A stretch of DNA of 64,000 nt from Rhodophyticola sp. CCM32 (lineage in GTDB: Bacteria > Pseudomonadota > Alphaproteobacteria > Rhodobacterales > Rhodobacteraceae), in assembly GCF_004751985.1 (NCBI RefSeq), contig NZ_CP038492.1:744001-808000 (forward strand). Reading direction: 5' to 3'. The position numbers and the translations under genes are program-made. This document shows positions 44,597 through 53,314 of the stretch, one piece after another. Numbering within the stretch: the first letter of the stretch is position 1; every line of letters starts with the position of its first letter. Under the pieces are notes generated by a model. The model ran no database searches. It saw only the letters and a list, made by a program, of their open reading frames with translations, and had not been told where the DNA came from.

Positions 44597-44622
44597 CCCG
44601 GATATGCCGCTGAATATCCGGG
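44597..44622 (+). terminator. Hairpin directly after the restored PIG-L stop
   Basis: CCCGGATAT (44597-44605) pairs perfectly with ATATCCGGG (44614-44622) around an 8-nt loop, starting one base after the TGA that would end the frame-restored PIG-L gene. There is no T-run. Confidence 0.5.
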
Positions 44623-44734
44623 CGCTCAGCATCGTCAAGGCGATGGGGGCCTGAGACAGGCAAAATACCCATCAGAGCAAAGCCGCAGAGCCATAGATGA
44701 AAAACCGCTGTTGCTGGCCGGATCGGGAGGATAG

Positions 44735-44779
44735 AACCAAGAGTCTCAAAATACGGTCCTTGGTTTCAATATATGGAAC
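44735..44779. promoter_or_regulatory. Inverted repeats before the dehydratase gene
   Basis: AACCAAG (44735-44741) is inverted as CTTGGTT (44759-44765), and the overlapping GTTTCAATATATGGAAC (44763-44779) is an imperfect dyad reminiscent of IclR-type operators. The second dyad ends 6 bp before the start codon and occupies the place where a ribosome site would be expected. Confidence 0.35.
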
Positions 44780-44785
44780 ATACTG

Positions 44786-46555
44786 ATGTCTGACACCCGC
44801 GCAAACCGCCGCTATCGCAGCCAGGAGTGGTTCGACAATCCCAACAATCCGGGAATGACGGCGCTTTATCTTGAACGCTATCAGAACCAGGCCTTCACGC
44901 GGGAGGAGTTGCAATCGGGCCGGCCGATCATCGGGATCGCGAATACCGGGTCTGACCTCGCCCCCTGCAACAAGATCCATGTGTTCCTGATGGACCGGAT
45001 CAAGGCGGGCATTCGCGACGGCGGCGGCATCCCGATGGAATTTCCCGTCCATCCGATACAGGAAACCGGCAAACGCCCCACCGCTGCGCTGGACCGGAAT
45101 CTCGCCTATCTGAGCCTGGTGGAGGTTCTGCATGGCTATCCGATTGACGGTGTGGTGCTGACCACAGGCTGCGACAAGACCACACCGGCGCAACTGATGG
45201 GGGCGGCCACGGTTGATCTGCCGGCGATTGTGCTGAATGGCGGCCCGATGCTGGATGGCTGGTGGCAGGGCGAACGGGCCGGGTCCGGCACGATCATCTG
45301 GGAATCCCGGCGCCTGCTGGCCGAGGGCAGGATAGATTATGATGAATTCATGGACCGGGCCTGTGCCTCGGCGCCCTCGCTTGGCCATTGCAACACCATG
45401 GGCACGGCTTCAACCATGAACGCGCTGGCCGAGGCGCTTGGAATGACCCTGCCCGGGTCTTCCGCCATTCCGGCCCCGTTCCGGGAGCGGATGGAGATGG
45501 CCTTTGCCACCGGGCGCCGGGCGGTTGAGATGGTCAGGGAAGACCTGAAACCATCCGATATTCTGACCCGTGCCGCGTTTGAAAACGCGATCCGGGTGAA
45601 TACGGCGATTGGCGGGTCGACCAATGCGCCGCCGCATTTGCAGGCCATCGCCCGCCATGCGGGTGTGCCCCTTGATGTGACGGATTGGGAGGCGATCGGC
45701 CACGCCTTGCCCTTGCTGGTCAATATGCAGCCTTCGGGCATCTATCTGGGCGAAAGTTTCTATCGCGCGGGCGGTGTGCCCGCCGTGATGGGGGAGCTTC
45801 TGGCCGAGGGGCATCTGCATGGCGATGCCATGACCGCCAGTGGCAAGCCGGTGGGGGACGCGCTGGCCGGTGCGCGCAGTCTTGACCGCGATGTGATCCG
45901 CCCGGTCGGTGACCCGCTGCGGGAAAAGGCCGGGTTTCTTGTGCTTTCGGGCAATCTGTTCGACAGCGCCCTGATGAAGACATCCGTCATCTCGGAGGAT
46001 TTTCAGGCGCGGTTCCTGAAAGACGGGGTGTTCGAGGCCCGCGCCGTGGTGTTTGAAGGGCCGGAAGATTACCATGACCGGCTGAATGACAGCGCGCTGG
46101 AGATTGATGAGACCTGTATGCTCTTCATCCGCAATGTGGGCTGTGTCGGCTATCCCGGCTCGGCGGAGGTGGTGAATATGCAGCCCCCTGATACGTTGAT
46201 ACAGGCCGGTATCCGCCATCTGCCCACGGTTGGCGATGGCCGCCAGTCGGGCACGTCTGAATCCCCCTCGATCCTCAATGCCTCGCCCGAGGCGGTGGTG
46301 GGCGGCGGTCTGGCGCTGCTGCAGACCGGCGATCCGGTGCGCCTGGATCTGCAGGCGGGCACGCTCAACTGCACGATCCCGGAGGCGGACTGGCAGGCCC
46401 GTCGTGACGCCTGGACCCCGCCGGATTTGGAACACCAGACCCCCTGGCAGGAGCTGTATCGCGCCCATGTGGGACAACTTGCGCAAGGCGGCTGTCTGGA
46501 GCTTGCAACCGCCTATCAGCGGATCGCCCGGGTGCTGCCCCGCGACAACCATTAA
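44786..46555 (+). CDS. IlvD/Edd-family sugar-acid dehydratase
   Basis: A 589-residue Fe-S dehydratase of the IlvD/Edd family, in the sugar-acid branch (arabinonate, xylonate, galactonate type). Candidate cluster cysteines are in LAPCNKIH near residue 56, TTGCDKTTPAQ near 130 and GHCNTMGTASTMN near 198; GGSTNAPPHLQA near 277 and the C-terminal PSILNASPEAVVGGGLALL stretch are family blocks. It would convert an aldonic acid to a 2-keto-3-deoxy acid. No clear Shine-Dalgarno sequence is present. It follows the PIG-L gene and closes the ROK-controlled region, suggesting the deacylated sugar is oxidised and dehydrated. Confidence 0.9.
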   Translation: MSDTRANRRYRSQEWFDNPNNPGMTALYLERYQNQAFTREELQSGRPIIGIANTGSDLAPCNKIHVFLMDRIKAGIRDGGGIPMEFPVHPIQETGKRPTAALDRNLAYLSLVEVLHGYPIDGVVLTTGCDKTTPAQLMGAATVDLPAIVLNGGPMLDGWWQGERAGSGTIIWESRRLLAEGRIDYDEFMDRACASAPSLGHCNTMGTASTMNALAEALGMTLPGSSAIPAPFRERMEMAFATGRRAVEMVREDLKPSDILTRAAFENAIRVNTAIGGSTNAPPHLQAIARHAGVPLDVTDWEAIGHALPLLVNMQPSGIYLGESFYRAGGVPAVMGELLAEGHLHGDAMTASGKPVGDALAGARSLDRDVIRPVGDPLREKAGFLVLSGNLFDSALMKTSVISEDFQARFLKDGVFEARAVVFEGPEDYHDRLNDSALEIDETCMLFIRNVGCVGYPGSAEVVNMQPPDTLIQAGIRHLPTVGDGRQSGTSESPSILNASPEAVVGGGLALLQTGDPVRLDLQAGTLNCTIPEADWQARRDAWTPPDLEHQTPWQELYRAHVGQLAQGGCLELATAYQRIARVLPRDNH

Positions 46556-46599
46556 ACGGCGCGCCTGCGGCGCAAGGGGATTATCCGGCCCTTCGGGCA

Positions 46600-46616
46600 T
46601 TGGGGCACGGCCCCAA
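46600..46616 (+). terminator. Hairpin after the dehydratase gene
   Basis: TTGGGGC (46600-46606) and GCCCCAA (46610-46616) form a 7-bp stem with a 3-nt loop, 45 bp after the dehydratase stop. It is the first of three hairpins in a gene-free stretch of about 280 bp. Confidence 0.45.
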
Positions 46617-46621
46617 ACCCC

Positions 46622-46715
46622 GGCGTATTTGAGACAAGAAGAAAGGGTCTGCTCCCATGGGCTTCTTCTTGTCTTAAATACGCCCGCCGGAGGCATCCTT
46701 GGAGTGCGGCGGGCG
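46622..46715. repeat. Long 22-bp hairpin plus a second GC-rich hairpin
   Basis: The arms at 46622-46643 and 46663-46684 are inverted copies of 22 bp with a single mismatch; each contains the stretch AGACAAGAAGAA or its complement. The right end overlaps a second stem, CGCCCGCCG (46681-46689) with CGGCGGGCG (46707-46715). The block separates the catabolic islands from the housekeeping genes and may be a genome-wide intergenic repeat or a strong terminator. Confidence 0.6.
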
Positions 46716-46836
46716 CCGGGTTTCGGGAGGGAGGGTAAGGCGTTTCCATCTTTAGATACCTGCCGTCCCGCGTGGTTAAGCTCTTGACGTGGCCGGGGTT
46801 TTCATCACATTTGCCCGCCAGCTTCCCGGAGTTTCC

Positions 46837-47283
46837 ATGCGCTATATCCTGATCAGCTTCACGATTCTTGTTACCCTTGCGGTCGTGACGACAGTTTTCA
46901 TGCGTCTGGCGCCGATGCCGCCTGAAATCTGGCATCTGGACCCGGCAGAGGTCACATCGCCGGAGACACCGAATTTCGTGCTCATGCGCGGAGACGAAGC
47001 CCCGATATTCGACGGCACTGTTGATGGTCTTGCCGCAATGCTGGATGTGATCGCGCGCGGGGACGGCGCCCGCCTGATCGCCGGCAGTGTGGCCGAGGGG
47101 CATATGACCTATGTGCAGCGGACCCGGCTGATGGGGTATCCTGATGCGATTTCGATCCGTGTCCGCGATATGGGCGGCGGGCGGGTGGCGGTGGATATCT
47201 TCTGCCGGTCGCGCTTTGGGTATTCGGATATGGGCGTGAATGAGCGACGCGTCAATCGCTGGCTGGCGGCACTCACCCCTTGA
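46837..47283 (+). CDS. DUF1499-family protein
   Basis: A 148-residue protein with an N-terminal hydrophobic segment (about residues 3-20) that acts as signal or anchor, followed by a soluble domain of the DUF1499 type with a [20 protein letters not shown] block and a C-terminal [17 protein letters not shown] motif. The function is unknown. The ATG at 46837 is preferred because it begins the hydrophobic segment and has a CGGAG ribosome site; the longer frame adds 16 residues. It lies 31 bp upstream of the release-factor gene, an order common in this bacterial group. Confidence 0.8.
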   Translation: MRYILISFTILVTLAVVTTVFMRLAPMPPEIWHLDPAEVTSPETPNFVLMRGDEAPIFDGTVDGLAAMLDVIARGDGARLIAGSVAEGHMTYVQRTRLMGYPDAISIRVRDMGGGRVAVDIFCRSRFGYSDMGVNERRVNRWLAALTP

Positions 47284-47314
47284 CGTTTCGCCACGTCCAA
47301 GCGACACCGCGCGG

Positions 47315-48370
47315 ATGCTGCCCACCGACCGCCTGCACCAGATCAAAGACCGGTTCGAGTTTCTCGAAGCGCGCCTGAATGCCGGGCCCGAGGCCGGTGA
47401 GATCGCCGCGATCAGCCGTGAATATGCAGAGCTGAAACCGGTGGCGGAACAGATTGCCGCCTATCAGAAATTGCAAACTGAGCTGGCCGAGGCCGAAGCG
47501 ATGCTGTCGGACCCTGAGATGAAGGCGCTGGCCGAGGAGGAACTGCCGGGATTGCGTGCCTCTTTACCCGATGCGGAACAGGCCCTGCGGATTGCACTCT
47601 TGCCGCGGGATGCCGCCGATGCCCGGCCTGCGATGATCGAAATCCGCCCGGGCACCGGCGGGGATGAGGCCGCGCTTTTTGCCGCCGATCTGTTGCGCAT
47701 GTATGAACGTTATGCCGAGATCCATGGCTGGAAACTGGAGATCATCGAACAATCCCTGACCGAGTTGGGCGGGATCAGGGAGGTGATCGGCCATGTCTCG
47801 GGCGAAGGCGTCTTTGCCCGGCTGAAATACGAATCCGGGGTCCATCGGGTGCAGCGCGTGCCGAGTACCGAATCCGGCGGTCGTATCCATACATCTGCGG
47901 CAACCGTGGCGGTGCTGCCCGAGGCGGAAGAGGTCGATATCGACATTCCCGCAGGCGACATCCGCATTGATACGATGCGTGCCAGCGGGGCGGGCGGGCA
48001 GCATGTGAACACCACCGATTCCGCCGTGCGGATCACCCATATTCCTTCGGGCATCGTGGTGACGAGTTCCGAGAAATCCCAGCATCGCAACCGCGAGATC
48101 GCCATGTCGGTCCTACGCGCCCGGCTTTACGATCAGGAGCGCCAGCGGGTCGCGGATGAACGCGCCGCTGACCGCAGGGCGCAGGTCGGCTCGGGCGATC
48201 GCAGCGAACGTATCCGCACCTATAATTTTCCGCAGGGGCGGATGACCGATCACCGGATCAACCTGACGCTCTATAAGCTTGATCAGGTGATGCAGGGCGA
48301 TCTGGATGAGGTGATCGACGCGCTGGTTGAGGATGATCAGGCCCGCATGCTTGCGGAGATGGACGGGTGA
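47315..48370 (+). CDS. prfA: Peptide chain release factor 1
   Basis: A 351-residue class I release factor that ends translation at UAA and UAG. The GGQ motif that triggers peptide release is in [16 protein letters not shown] near residue 228. The stop-codon recognition site, PAT in Escherichia coli RF1, reads PST here (RVPSTESGG near 184). The start at 47315 gives the normal RF1 length; the 25 extra in-frame codons upstream overlap the DUF1499 gene. It overlaps prmC, whose product methylates the glutamine of GGQ, by 4 bp. Confidence 0.96.
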   Translation: MLPTDRLHQIKDRFEFLEARLNAGPEAGEIAAISREYAELKPVAEQIAAYQKLQTELAEAEAMLSDPEMKALAEEELPGLRASLPDAEQALRIALLPRDAADARPAMIEIRPGTGGDEAALFAADLLRMYERYAEIHGWKLEIIEQSLTELGGIREVIGHVSGEGVFARLKYESGVHRVQRVPSTESGGRIHTSAATVAVLPEAEEVDIDIPAGDIRIDTMRASGAGGQHVNTTDSAVRITHIPSGIVVTSSEKSQHRNREIAMSVLRARLYDQERQRVADERAADRRAQVGSGDRSERIRTYNFPQGRMTDHRINLTLYKLDQVMQGDLDEVIDALVEDDQARMLAEMDG

Positions 48371-49200
48371 CGACGGTTCAGGAGGCGTTGACCGCAGGCC
48401 GCGATCAGCTTGCCGCCGCCGGGATTGACGGCGCCGCGCAGGATGCCCGCTGGCTGATGGCGGCGGCCTTGAAGGTGTCGGCCGATCGGGTGATCCTGCA
48501 TCTGCGTGACCCGTTGGATGCGGATGCCGGGGCCAGATATGACAGGGCCCTGTCCCGGCGCATGGCCCGGGAACCGGTCAGCCATATCCTTGGCGGGCGC
48601 TGGTTTTACGGGCGCTGGTTTCAGGTCACAGGTGATGTGCTGGACCCGCGGCCGGAAACCGAAACCCTGGTCGACCTGGCCCTGTCCGGGCCTTTTGCAA
48701 ACGTGCTGGACCTGGGCACCGGAACGGGCTGCATTGTGTTGAGCTTGCTGGCCGAACGCCCTGATGTGACCGGAACAGGCACTGATCTGTCCGCCAGGGC
48801 GCTGGATGTGGCGGCAGGGAATGCCGGTGCATTTGGTCTGACGGACCGGGTCACGCTGATCCGGTCCGACTGGCTTGCGGCGGTGGACGGGCGGTTTGAC
48901 CTGATCGTGTCCAACCCGCCTTATATCGCGGCGTCCGAGATGGCGGCACTGGCCCCCGAACTGCGCCGGTATGAGCCGCAGATGGCCCTGACCGATCAGG
49001 GCGACGGTCTGTCTGCCTATCGGGCGATTGCGGCCGCCGCACCGGATTATCTGGCCAAAGGCGGGCGGCTGATGGTTGAGATTGGCTGGACCCAGGGCGC
49101 GGCGGTTCGGGATCTCTTTCAGGCTGCCGGGCTTGACGGGATCACCATTCATGCCGATATCAATGACAAGCCCCGGGTTGTGTCGGGGCGGCGTGGCTGA
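48367..49200 (+). CDS. prmC: Release factor glutamine methyltransferase
   Basis: A 277-residue SAM-dependent methyltransferase. The N-terminal helical domain is followed by the SAM-binding motif [13 protein letters not shown] near residue 117 and the diagnostic SNPPYIA motif near 182 that positions the glutamine amide. It modifies the GGQ glutamine of release factors RF1 and RF2. The 4-bp overlap with prfA is the common arrangement. Confidence 0.95.
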   Translation: MTTVQEALTAGRDQLAAAGIDGAAQDARWLMAAALKVSADRVILHLRDPLDADAGARYDRALSRRMAREPVSHILGGRWFYGRWFQVTGDVLDPRPETETLVDLALSGPFANVLDLGTGTGCIVLSLLAERPDVTGTGTDLSARALDVAAGNAGAFGLTDRVTLIRSDWLAAVDGRFDLIVSNPPYIAASEMAALAPELRRYEPQMALTDQGDGLSAYRAIAAAAPDYLAKGGRLMVEIGWTQGAAVRDLFQAAGLDGITIHADINDKPRVVSGRRG

Positions 49201-49451
49201 GGGCGATGTCAGCCCGCGTAAACGTGTAAAATCGCCCCGATCCGGCAAAAAACTACACATTCGCGTCATTTTAGCCTTGTTTTAGCGTCGATTGCATGGT
49301 TACTCCCTACCCAGCGGACGCAGATTGGCTTTCTCAATCGCCCGTGGTTTTGCCACAGAAACAGGTCACTTTATTCGACCAAGGCAGTTTATGGCATCGG
49401 CATGGGGCCGAGCCGCAGAAACTCCACCAGGAACACTGGAACAGACAACCA
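49201..49451. other. 251-bp leader region before the DUF4167 gene
   Basis: GGGCGAT (49201-49207) and ATCGCCC (49231-49237) can form a stem right after prmC and may end its transcript. Beyond it the DNA is relatively AT-rich (CATTTTAGCCTTGTTTTAG around 49269), which suits a promoter and a long leader for the next gene. An open frame runs into the gene from 49296 but has no family similarity before 49452. Confidence 0.4.
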
Positions 49452-50099
49452 ATGAGATCATCGAAGAACCGCTCGCGGTCCAAGGGGAACAGAAATCGTT
49501 CCGTTGGCAATATCGTCAACCGGGTATTTGACAGCTCGGGGCCCGAAGGTAAGGTGCGCGGCACGCCGCAGCAGATTATCGACAAATACAATCAGCTTGC
49601 CCGCGATGCCCAGCTTGGCAATGATCGGGTGGCGTTGGAAAATTTCCAGCAGCACGCAGAACATTACACCCGCATGCTCAGCGAAGCGCAGCGCGAGATG
49701 GAGGCCAAGCGCGAGGCGCAGGAGGCCCAGCAAGCGCAACAGAACCAGAACAATCAGAACAACAACCAGCAGCGCGATCAGCGACAGCAGAACCAGCCGC
49801 GTCAGGATGAGAATGCCGCCGCGCCGCATGGCGAGGCCCGCGCGCCCCAGGCCGAGGCCCGGCAGCCCCAGTCCGAAGACCGGACGCCTCGCGATGGCGC
49901 GCAGCCCGTGACCAGCTTTGGCGATGTGATCGACCCGGCCCCCGAAGCCGATAGCGGATTGGTTGAAACACCGGAAACCGCGCCGAAACCCAAACGCAGC
50001 CGCAACCGGCGCCCGCGTAAGGAAGAGGTGCAAAGCCCCGCGCCTGAGGCATCATCCGACGATCCCAAGCCGGATAACCCGCAGGAAGCGGCGGAGTAA
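49452..50099 (+). CDS. DUF4167 protein, probable RNA-binding
   Basis: A 215-residue protein with a very basic N-terminus (Arg, Lys, Ser and Asn-rich, about residues 1-20), then the conserved DUF4167 core from VNRVFDSSGPEGKVRGTPQQI to EHYTRMLSEAQ (about 22-80). The rest is low-complexity, rich in Gln, Asn, Glu and Pro, and probably disordered, ending with another basic KPKRSRNRRPRK patch. The family is confined mainly to Alphaproteobacteria and is unstudied; the composition suggests RNA binding. The start at 49452 begins the conserved block; a ribosome site is not obvious. Confidence 0.82.
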   Translation: MRSSKNRSRSKGNRNRSVGNIVNRVFDSSGPEGKVRGTPQQIIDKYNQLARDAQLGNDRVALENFQQHAEHYTRMLSEAQREMEAKREAQEAQQAQQNQNNQNNNQQRDQRQQNQPRQDENAAAPHGEARAPQAEARQPQSEDRTPRDGAQPVTSFGDVIDPAPEADSGLVETPETAPKPKRSRNRRPRKEEVQSPAPEASSDDPKPDNPQEAAE

Positions 50100-50143
50100 C
50101 AAGGCGCCAGACCAGAATTCTGCAAAAATACGCATTCTTCGGG

Positions 50144-50218
50144 GGGCATTGCCCGAACCGAGGGGAGGGGAGAAGTGCGCGCGCCCCGTTGGGGCGGATC
50201 AGACGCTGCCCGGCGGCC
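50144..50218. repeat. Intergenic repeat family, copy A
   Basis: The core at 50144-50165 contains GCCCGAACCGAGGGG, shared with the copies at 61051 (one base different) and 63759 (inverted). It is followed by a small GC hairpin (GCGCCCCGTTGGGGCG) and the common CGCTGCCCGGCGGC end (50204-50217). It fills the gap between the converging DUF4167 and rsmA genes. Confidence 0.65.
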
Positions 50219-51061
50219 TCAGCCCTTTGCGATTTCCCGGGCCAGGGCGCAAAACCCCTCAACCGGAACCTGCTCGGCCCGGTCGGTGGGGGTCAGGCCC
50301 GCCGCCACAAGCCGGTCCTCGATATCAGGCATCAACCCTTTCAACGCGGCGCGCAGCATTTTGCGGCGCTGGTTGAAGGCCTTGGCCACCACCCGTTGCA
50401 GGATATCGGGGTCTGCGGCAAAGCGGGGTCGGGGCAGGGCGGCCAGATGCACCACGGCAGAGCTGACCTTGGGCGGCGGGGTAAAGGCGCCGGGTGGCAG
50501 GGTCATCACAATCCGCGCCTCGGTCCGCCACTGGGCCAGAACCGCAAGCCGACCATAGGCCTTGCCGCCGGGGCGGGCCACGATCCGCTCGGCCACCTCG
50601 CGCTGGAACATCAATGTCAGGCTTTGCCAAAGCGGTGGCCAGACCGGCGGTGTCAGCCATCGGACCAGCAATTCGGTGCCCACATTATAGGGCAGATTGG
50701 CGATAATCCTGACCGGCGGTGTCAGATGCGTGGCCCAGTCAAGCGTCAGGGCATCTGCATTCAACACGTCCAGCCTGCCGGGATAGGCCGCTGCGATCTC
50801 TGCAAGCGCGGGCAGGCAGCGGGCGTCTTTTTCCACCGCCACCACGCGCCTGGCGCCCTGGGCCAGCAATCCGCGTGTCAGCCCGCCGGGGCCGGGGCCG
50901 ACCTCCAGCACATCGCAGCCGTCCAGCGCGCCGGCTGACCGTGCGATCTTGGCGGTCAGGTTCAGATCCAGCAGAAAGTTCTGACCCAGAGATTTCCGCG
51001 CGCTCAACCCATGGCTGGCAATCACCTCACGCAGGGGCGGCAGGGGATCAATCCCGCTCAA
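50219..51061 (-). CDS. rsmA: 16S rRNA (adenine1518-N6/adenine1519-N6) dimethyltransferase
   Basis: A 280-residue KsgA-type methyltransferase that dimethylates two adjacent adenosines near the 3' end of 16S rRNA. The [15 protein letters not shown] opening near residue 25, the SAM motif [15 protein letters not shown] near 52 and the catalytic [11 protein letters not shown] near 120 are all present. It is the fourth gene of the minus-strand lptD-surA-pdxA-rsmA run and starts in a 4-bp overlap with pdxA, the classical bacterial order. Confidence 0.96.
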   Translation of the reverse strand: MSGIDPLPPLREVIASHGLSARKSLGQNFLLDLNLTAKIARSAGALDGCDVLEVGPGPGGLTRGLLAQGARRVVAVEKDARCLPALAEIAAAYPGRLDVLNADALTLDWATHLTPPVRIIANLPYNVGTELLVRWLTPPVWPPLWQSLTLMFQREVAERIVARPGGKAYGRLAVLAQWRTEARIVMTLPPGAFTPPPKVSSAVVHLAALPRPRFAADPDILQRVVAKAFNQRRKMLRAALKGLMPDIEDRLVAAGLTPTDRAEQVPVEGFCALAREIAKG

Positions 51062-52038
51062 GACGCGCCCCGGGCGCGCACCATCTGCCCGGCCATTTTC
51101 AGGGCCGCTATCAGACTGGTGGGATCGGCCTTGCCACTGCCCGCGATGTCAAACGCGGTGCCATGATCGGGCGAGGTGCGGATGAAGGGCAGGCCAAGGG
51201 TCACATTCACCCCGCCCGAGAAATCCAGCGTCTTGATCGGGATCAGCGCCTGATCATGATACATGCAGATCGCGGCGTCATAGCGCGCGCGGGCTGCGTC
51301 ATGGAACATGGTATCGGCGGAATGGGGCCCGGTGAGGGCCATGCCTTCGGCCTTCAGCGCCGCGATCACCGGTGTGATCAGCGCAATCTCTTCGTGACCC
51401 ATGGCGCCGCCTTCGCCCGCATGGGGGTTCAGCCCGGCCACCGCAAGGCGCGGCGCTGCAACCCCGAAATCCCGGCGCAGGGCGGCCTCGGTGATCCGCA
51501 ATGTCTCCATCAACAGCGCTTGATCCAGCGCCGCCGGCACCCCGGCCAGGGGGATATGGATGGTGGCGGGCACAACCCGCAATGCATCGCAGGCCAGCAT
51601 CATCACCACCCGGGGCACGCCCGCCAGATGGGCCAGATATTCCGTATGGCCCGGATGGGCAAACCCGGCCCCGTCTTTCAGAGCCTTCTTATGGATCGGG
51701 CCGGTGCACAGCGCTGATGCTTCGCTCCGCCTCACCAGATCGACGCCCCGGGCGATCACGTCGATCACCGCCTGCGCATTGGCGGGCTCCGGCCTGCCGG
51801 GTGTGGCGGGGGCGGGGAAGTCATGGGCCAGAACCGGCAGCGCATCGCCCGGGATATCAAGCGCGTCACCGGGGCTTTGGATCGGTTCAACGGGCAGGCC
51901 ATATCCGGCCATATGCGCCGGGTCCCCGATCACGAAGAAGGGCAGGCGGGGGCCAAGCGCGGCCCGGGCCTTGGCCGCAATCTCGGGCCCTATTCCCGCA
52001 GGTTCCCCACAGCTCAGCGCGATGGGGGCCGTGTTCAT
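51058..52038 (-). CDS. pdxA: 4-hydroxythreonine-4-phosphate dehydrogenase
   Basis: A 326-residue enzyme of vitamin B6 (pyridoxal phosphate) synthesis that oxidises 4-phosphohydroxy-L-threonine. The [12 protein letters not shown] opening near residue 9, metal-site histidines in PGHTEYLA near 128, [14 protein letters not shown] near 200 and [13 protein letters not shown] near 260 are typical. It overlaps the surA-like gene by 4 bp. Unlike catabolic PdxA homologues, its neighbours rsmA and surA mark it as the biosynthetic copy. Confidence 0.95.
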   Translation of the reverse strand: MNTAPIALSCGEPAGIGPEIAAKARAALGPRLPFFVIGDPAHMAGYGLPVEPIQSPGDALDIPGDALPVLAHDFPAPATPGRPEPANAQAVIDVIARGVDLVRRSEASALCTGPIHKKALKDGAGFAHPGHTEYLAHLAGVPRVVMMLACDALRVVPATIHIPLAGVPAALDQALLMETLRITEAALRRDFGVAAPRLAVAGLNPHAGEGGAMGHEEIALITPVIAALKAEGMALTGPHSADTMFHDAARARYDAAICMYHDQALIPIKTLDFSGGVNVTLGLPFIRTSPDHGTAFDIAGSGKADPTSLIAALKMAGQMVRARGAS

Positions 52039-53282
52039 TCGGTTTCCGTGATGATCGCATCCGCCCGGAGTTCCGCCAGATAGCCGCTGGCATAGCTTTC
52101 CAGCCGTTGTGCAAACAGCGCCTGCCGTACTTCTTCACGACCGCCTTCGGGCAATTCCGTGGATCGCCCGCAAAGCATCAGCATCATCAGCACATCGCCG
52201 TTCTGGCGGGTCAGGCCGATTGAGATTTCGTTTTCATCCAGCCGTGCCAGCTCTACCGAGATATCCGCCGGGACATCCTCGATCAGCAGCGTATCCCGGG
52301 TGAACCCGTCGGGACGGACACCATAAAGATCATCACATGTGTCAAGTTCGTCGCTCAACGCCCTGGCCCGGGCCCGGGCGGTCCCGCTCTGGACGCCGGG
52401 GATCACTATGGTGGCATATTCCACTGCCGTGACAACCGGGGTGACAAACCCGGTCTCTTCGAACCCTCTGAGCTGGAAGATCGCAATGGCGGGGCCAAGC
52501 GGCACAGGTTCCGTCACATCCCCGGGGTTCAGTGTCAGCAGGATACTGCGCAGTTGCGGCGGCAGCGCAGAAAGCGGGCGCCAGCCAAGCGAGCCGCCGG
52601 TGCGGGCGGTCTGTGCCGCTGACAGGCGCCGCGCCGCCGCAGAAAACGCCCCGATATCGCCATCCAGAGAGTCCGAAAGCCCCTGAATGCGCTGGCGCAC
52701 CTCGTCATTGTTTTCCGGCGTCACTGGAATGATCAGCTCGGCCAGCAGAATCCGGGCACCGCCTTCGCTGGCGCTGAGCGTCAGCGCGCGGTCGATTTCT
52801 TCCTCGGTGACCTGCGCGCGTGCGCCAAACCGGGACCGCAGCACATCGCGCCAGATCACACCGGCAGATACAAAATCACGGAAGGTTTCGACATCAACAC
52901 CTTCATTGGTGATCGCCTGAATGAACTGTTCAGGTTCCAGGTTGGCGCGCGCGGCAAATTCCACCATTCCGGCTTCAATCTCTTCGGGCGACGCGTCAAG
53001 GCCCGCCCGTCTGCCGGCCTCCAGCTGCAACCGCTCATCAACCAGAACGTCGCGGGCCAGCTCATCCAGATTGCCGGGTGCGTTCAGCAATTCCATAAAC
53101 CGGCGGCGCTGTTCGATCTCGTAATAGGTCACAGCCTGATTGTTGACGGTAATCGCGGCGGCGAACGGGGTTTGCTGCGCCGCTGCGGGCAGAAAGCCGA
53201 CCCCAAGTGTCAACATAACGGCACCGGTTACGGCTTTTGCGATCCGGCGATGGCGGGAAATCTGTTTTGTTCGCATGCTCAT
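52035..53282 (-). CDS. surA: SurA-like periplasmic peptidyl-prolyl isomerase/chaperone
   Basis: A 415-residue exported chaperone for outer-membrane proteins. A signal peptide (basic start, hydrophobic stretch about residues 17-35, AAAQQ cleavage region) is followed by a SurA N-terminal chaperone domain (about 40-170) and one parvulin-type domain, seen in the LLAELIIPV strand near 177 and the GGSLGWRPLSALPPQL block near 235. It lies directly downstream of lptD, whose product SurA helps to fold. Escherichia coli SurA has two parvulin domains; this protein shows only one clear copy, as in many Alphaproteobacteria. Confidence 0.88.
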   Translation of the reverse strand: MSMRTKQISRHRRIAKAVTGAVMLTLGVGFLPAAAQQTPFAAAITVNNQAVTYYEIEQRRRFMELLNAPGNLDELARDVLVDERLQLEAGRRAGLDASPEEIEAGMVEFAARANLEPEQFIQAITNEGVDVETFRDFVSAGVIWRDVLRSRFGARAQVTEEEIDRALTLSASEGGARILLAELIIPVTPENNDEVRQRIQGLSDSLDGDIGAFSAAARRLSAAQTARTGGSLGWRPLSALPPQLRSILLTLNPGDVTEPVPLGPAIAIFQLRGFEETGFVTPVVTAVEYATIVIPGVQSGTARARARALSDELDTCDDLYGVRPDGFTRDTLLIEDVPADISVELARLDENEISIGLTRQNGDVLMMLMLCGRSTELPEGGREEVRQALFAQRLESYASGYLAELRADAIITETE

Positions 53283-53314
53283 CGTGTCTTATCCGTTATC
53301 CTTTTGCGCGCGGC

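Noticed and set aside
42683..44638. A 651-codon minus-strand open frame crossing the end of the PIG-L gene
   Set aside because: It is antisense to the PIG-L gene, whose zinc motifs and homology are clear; the composition is atypical.
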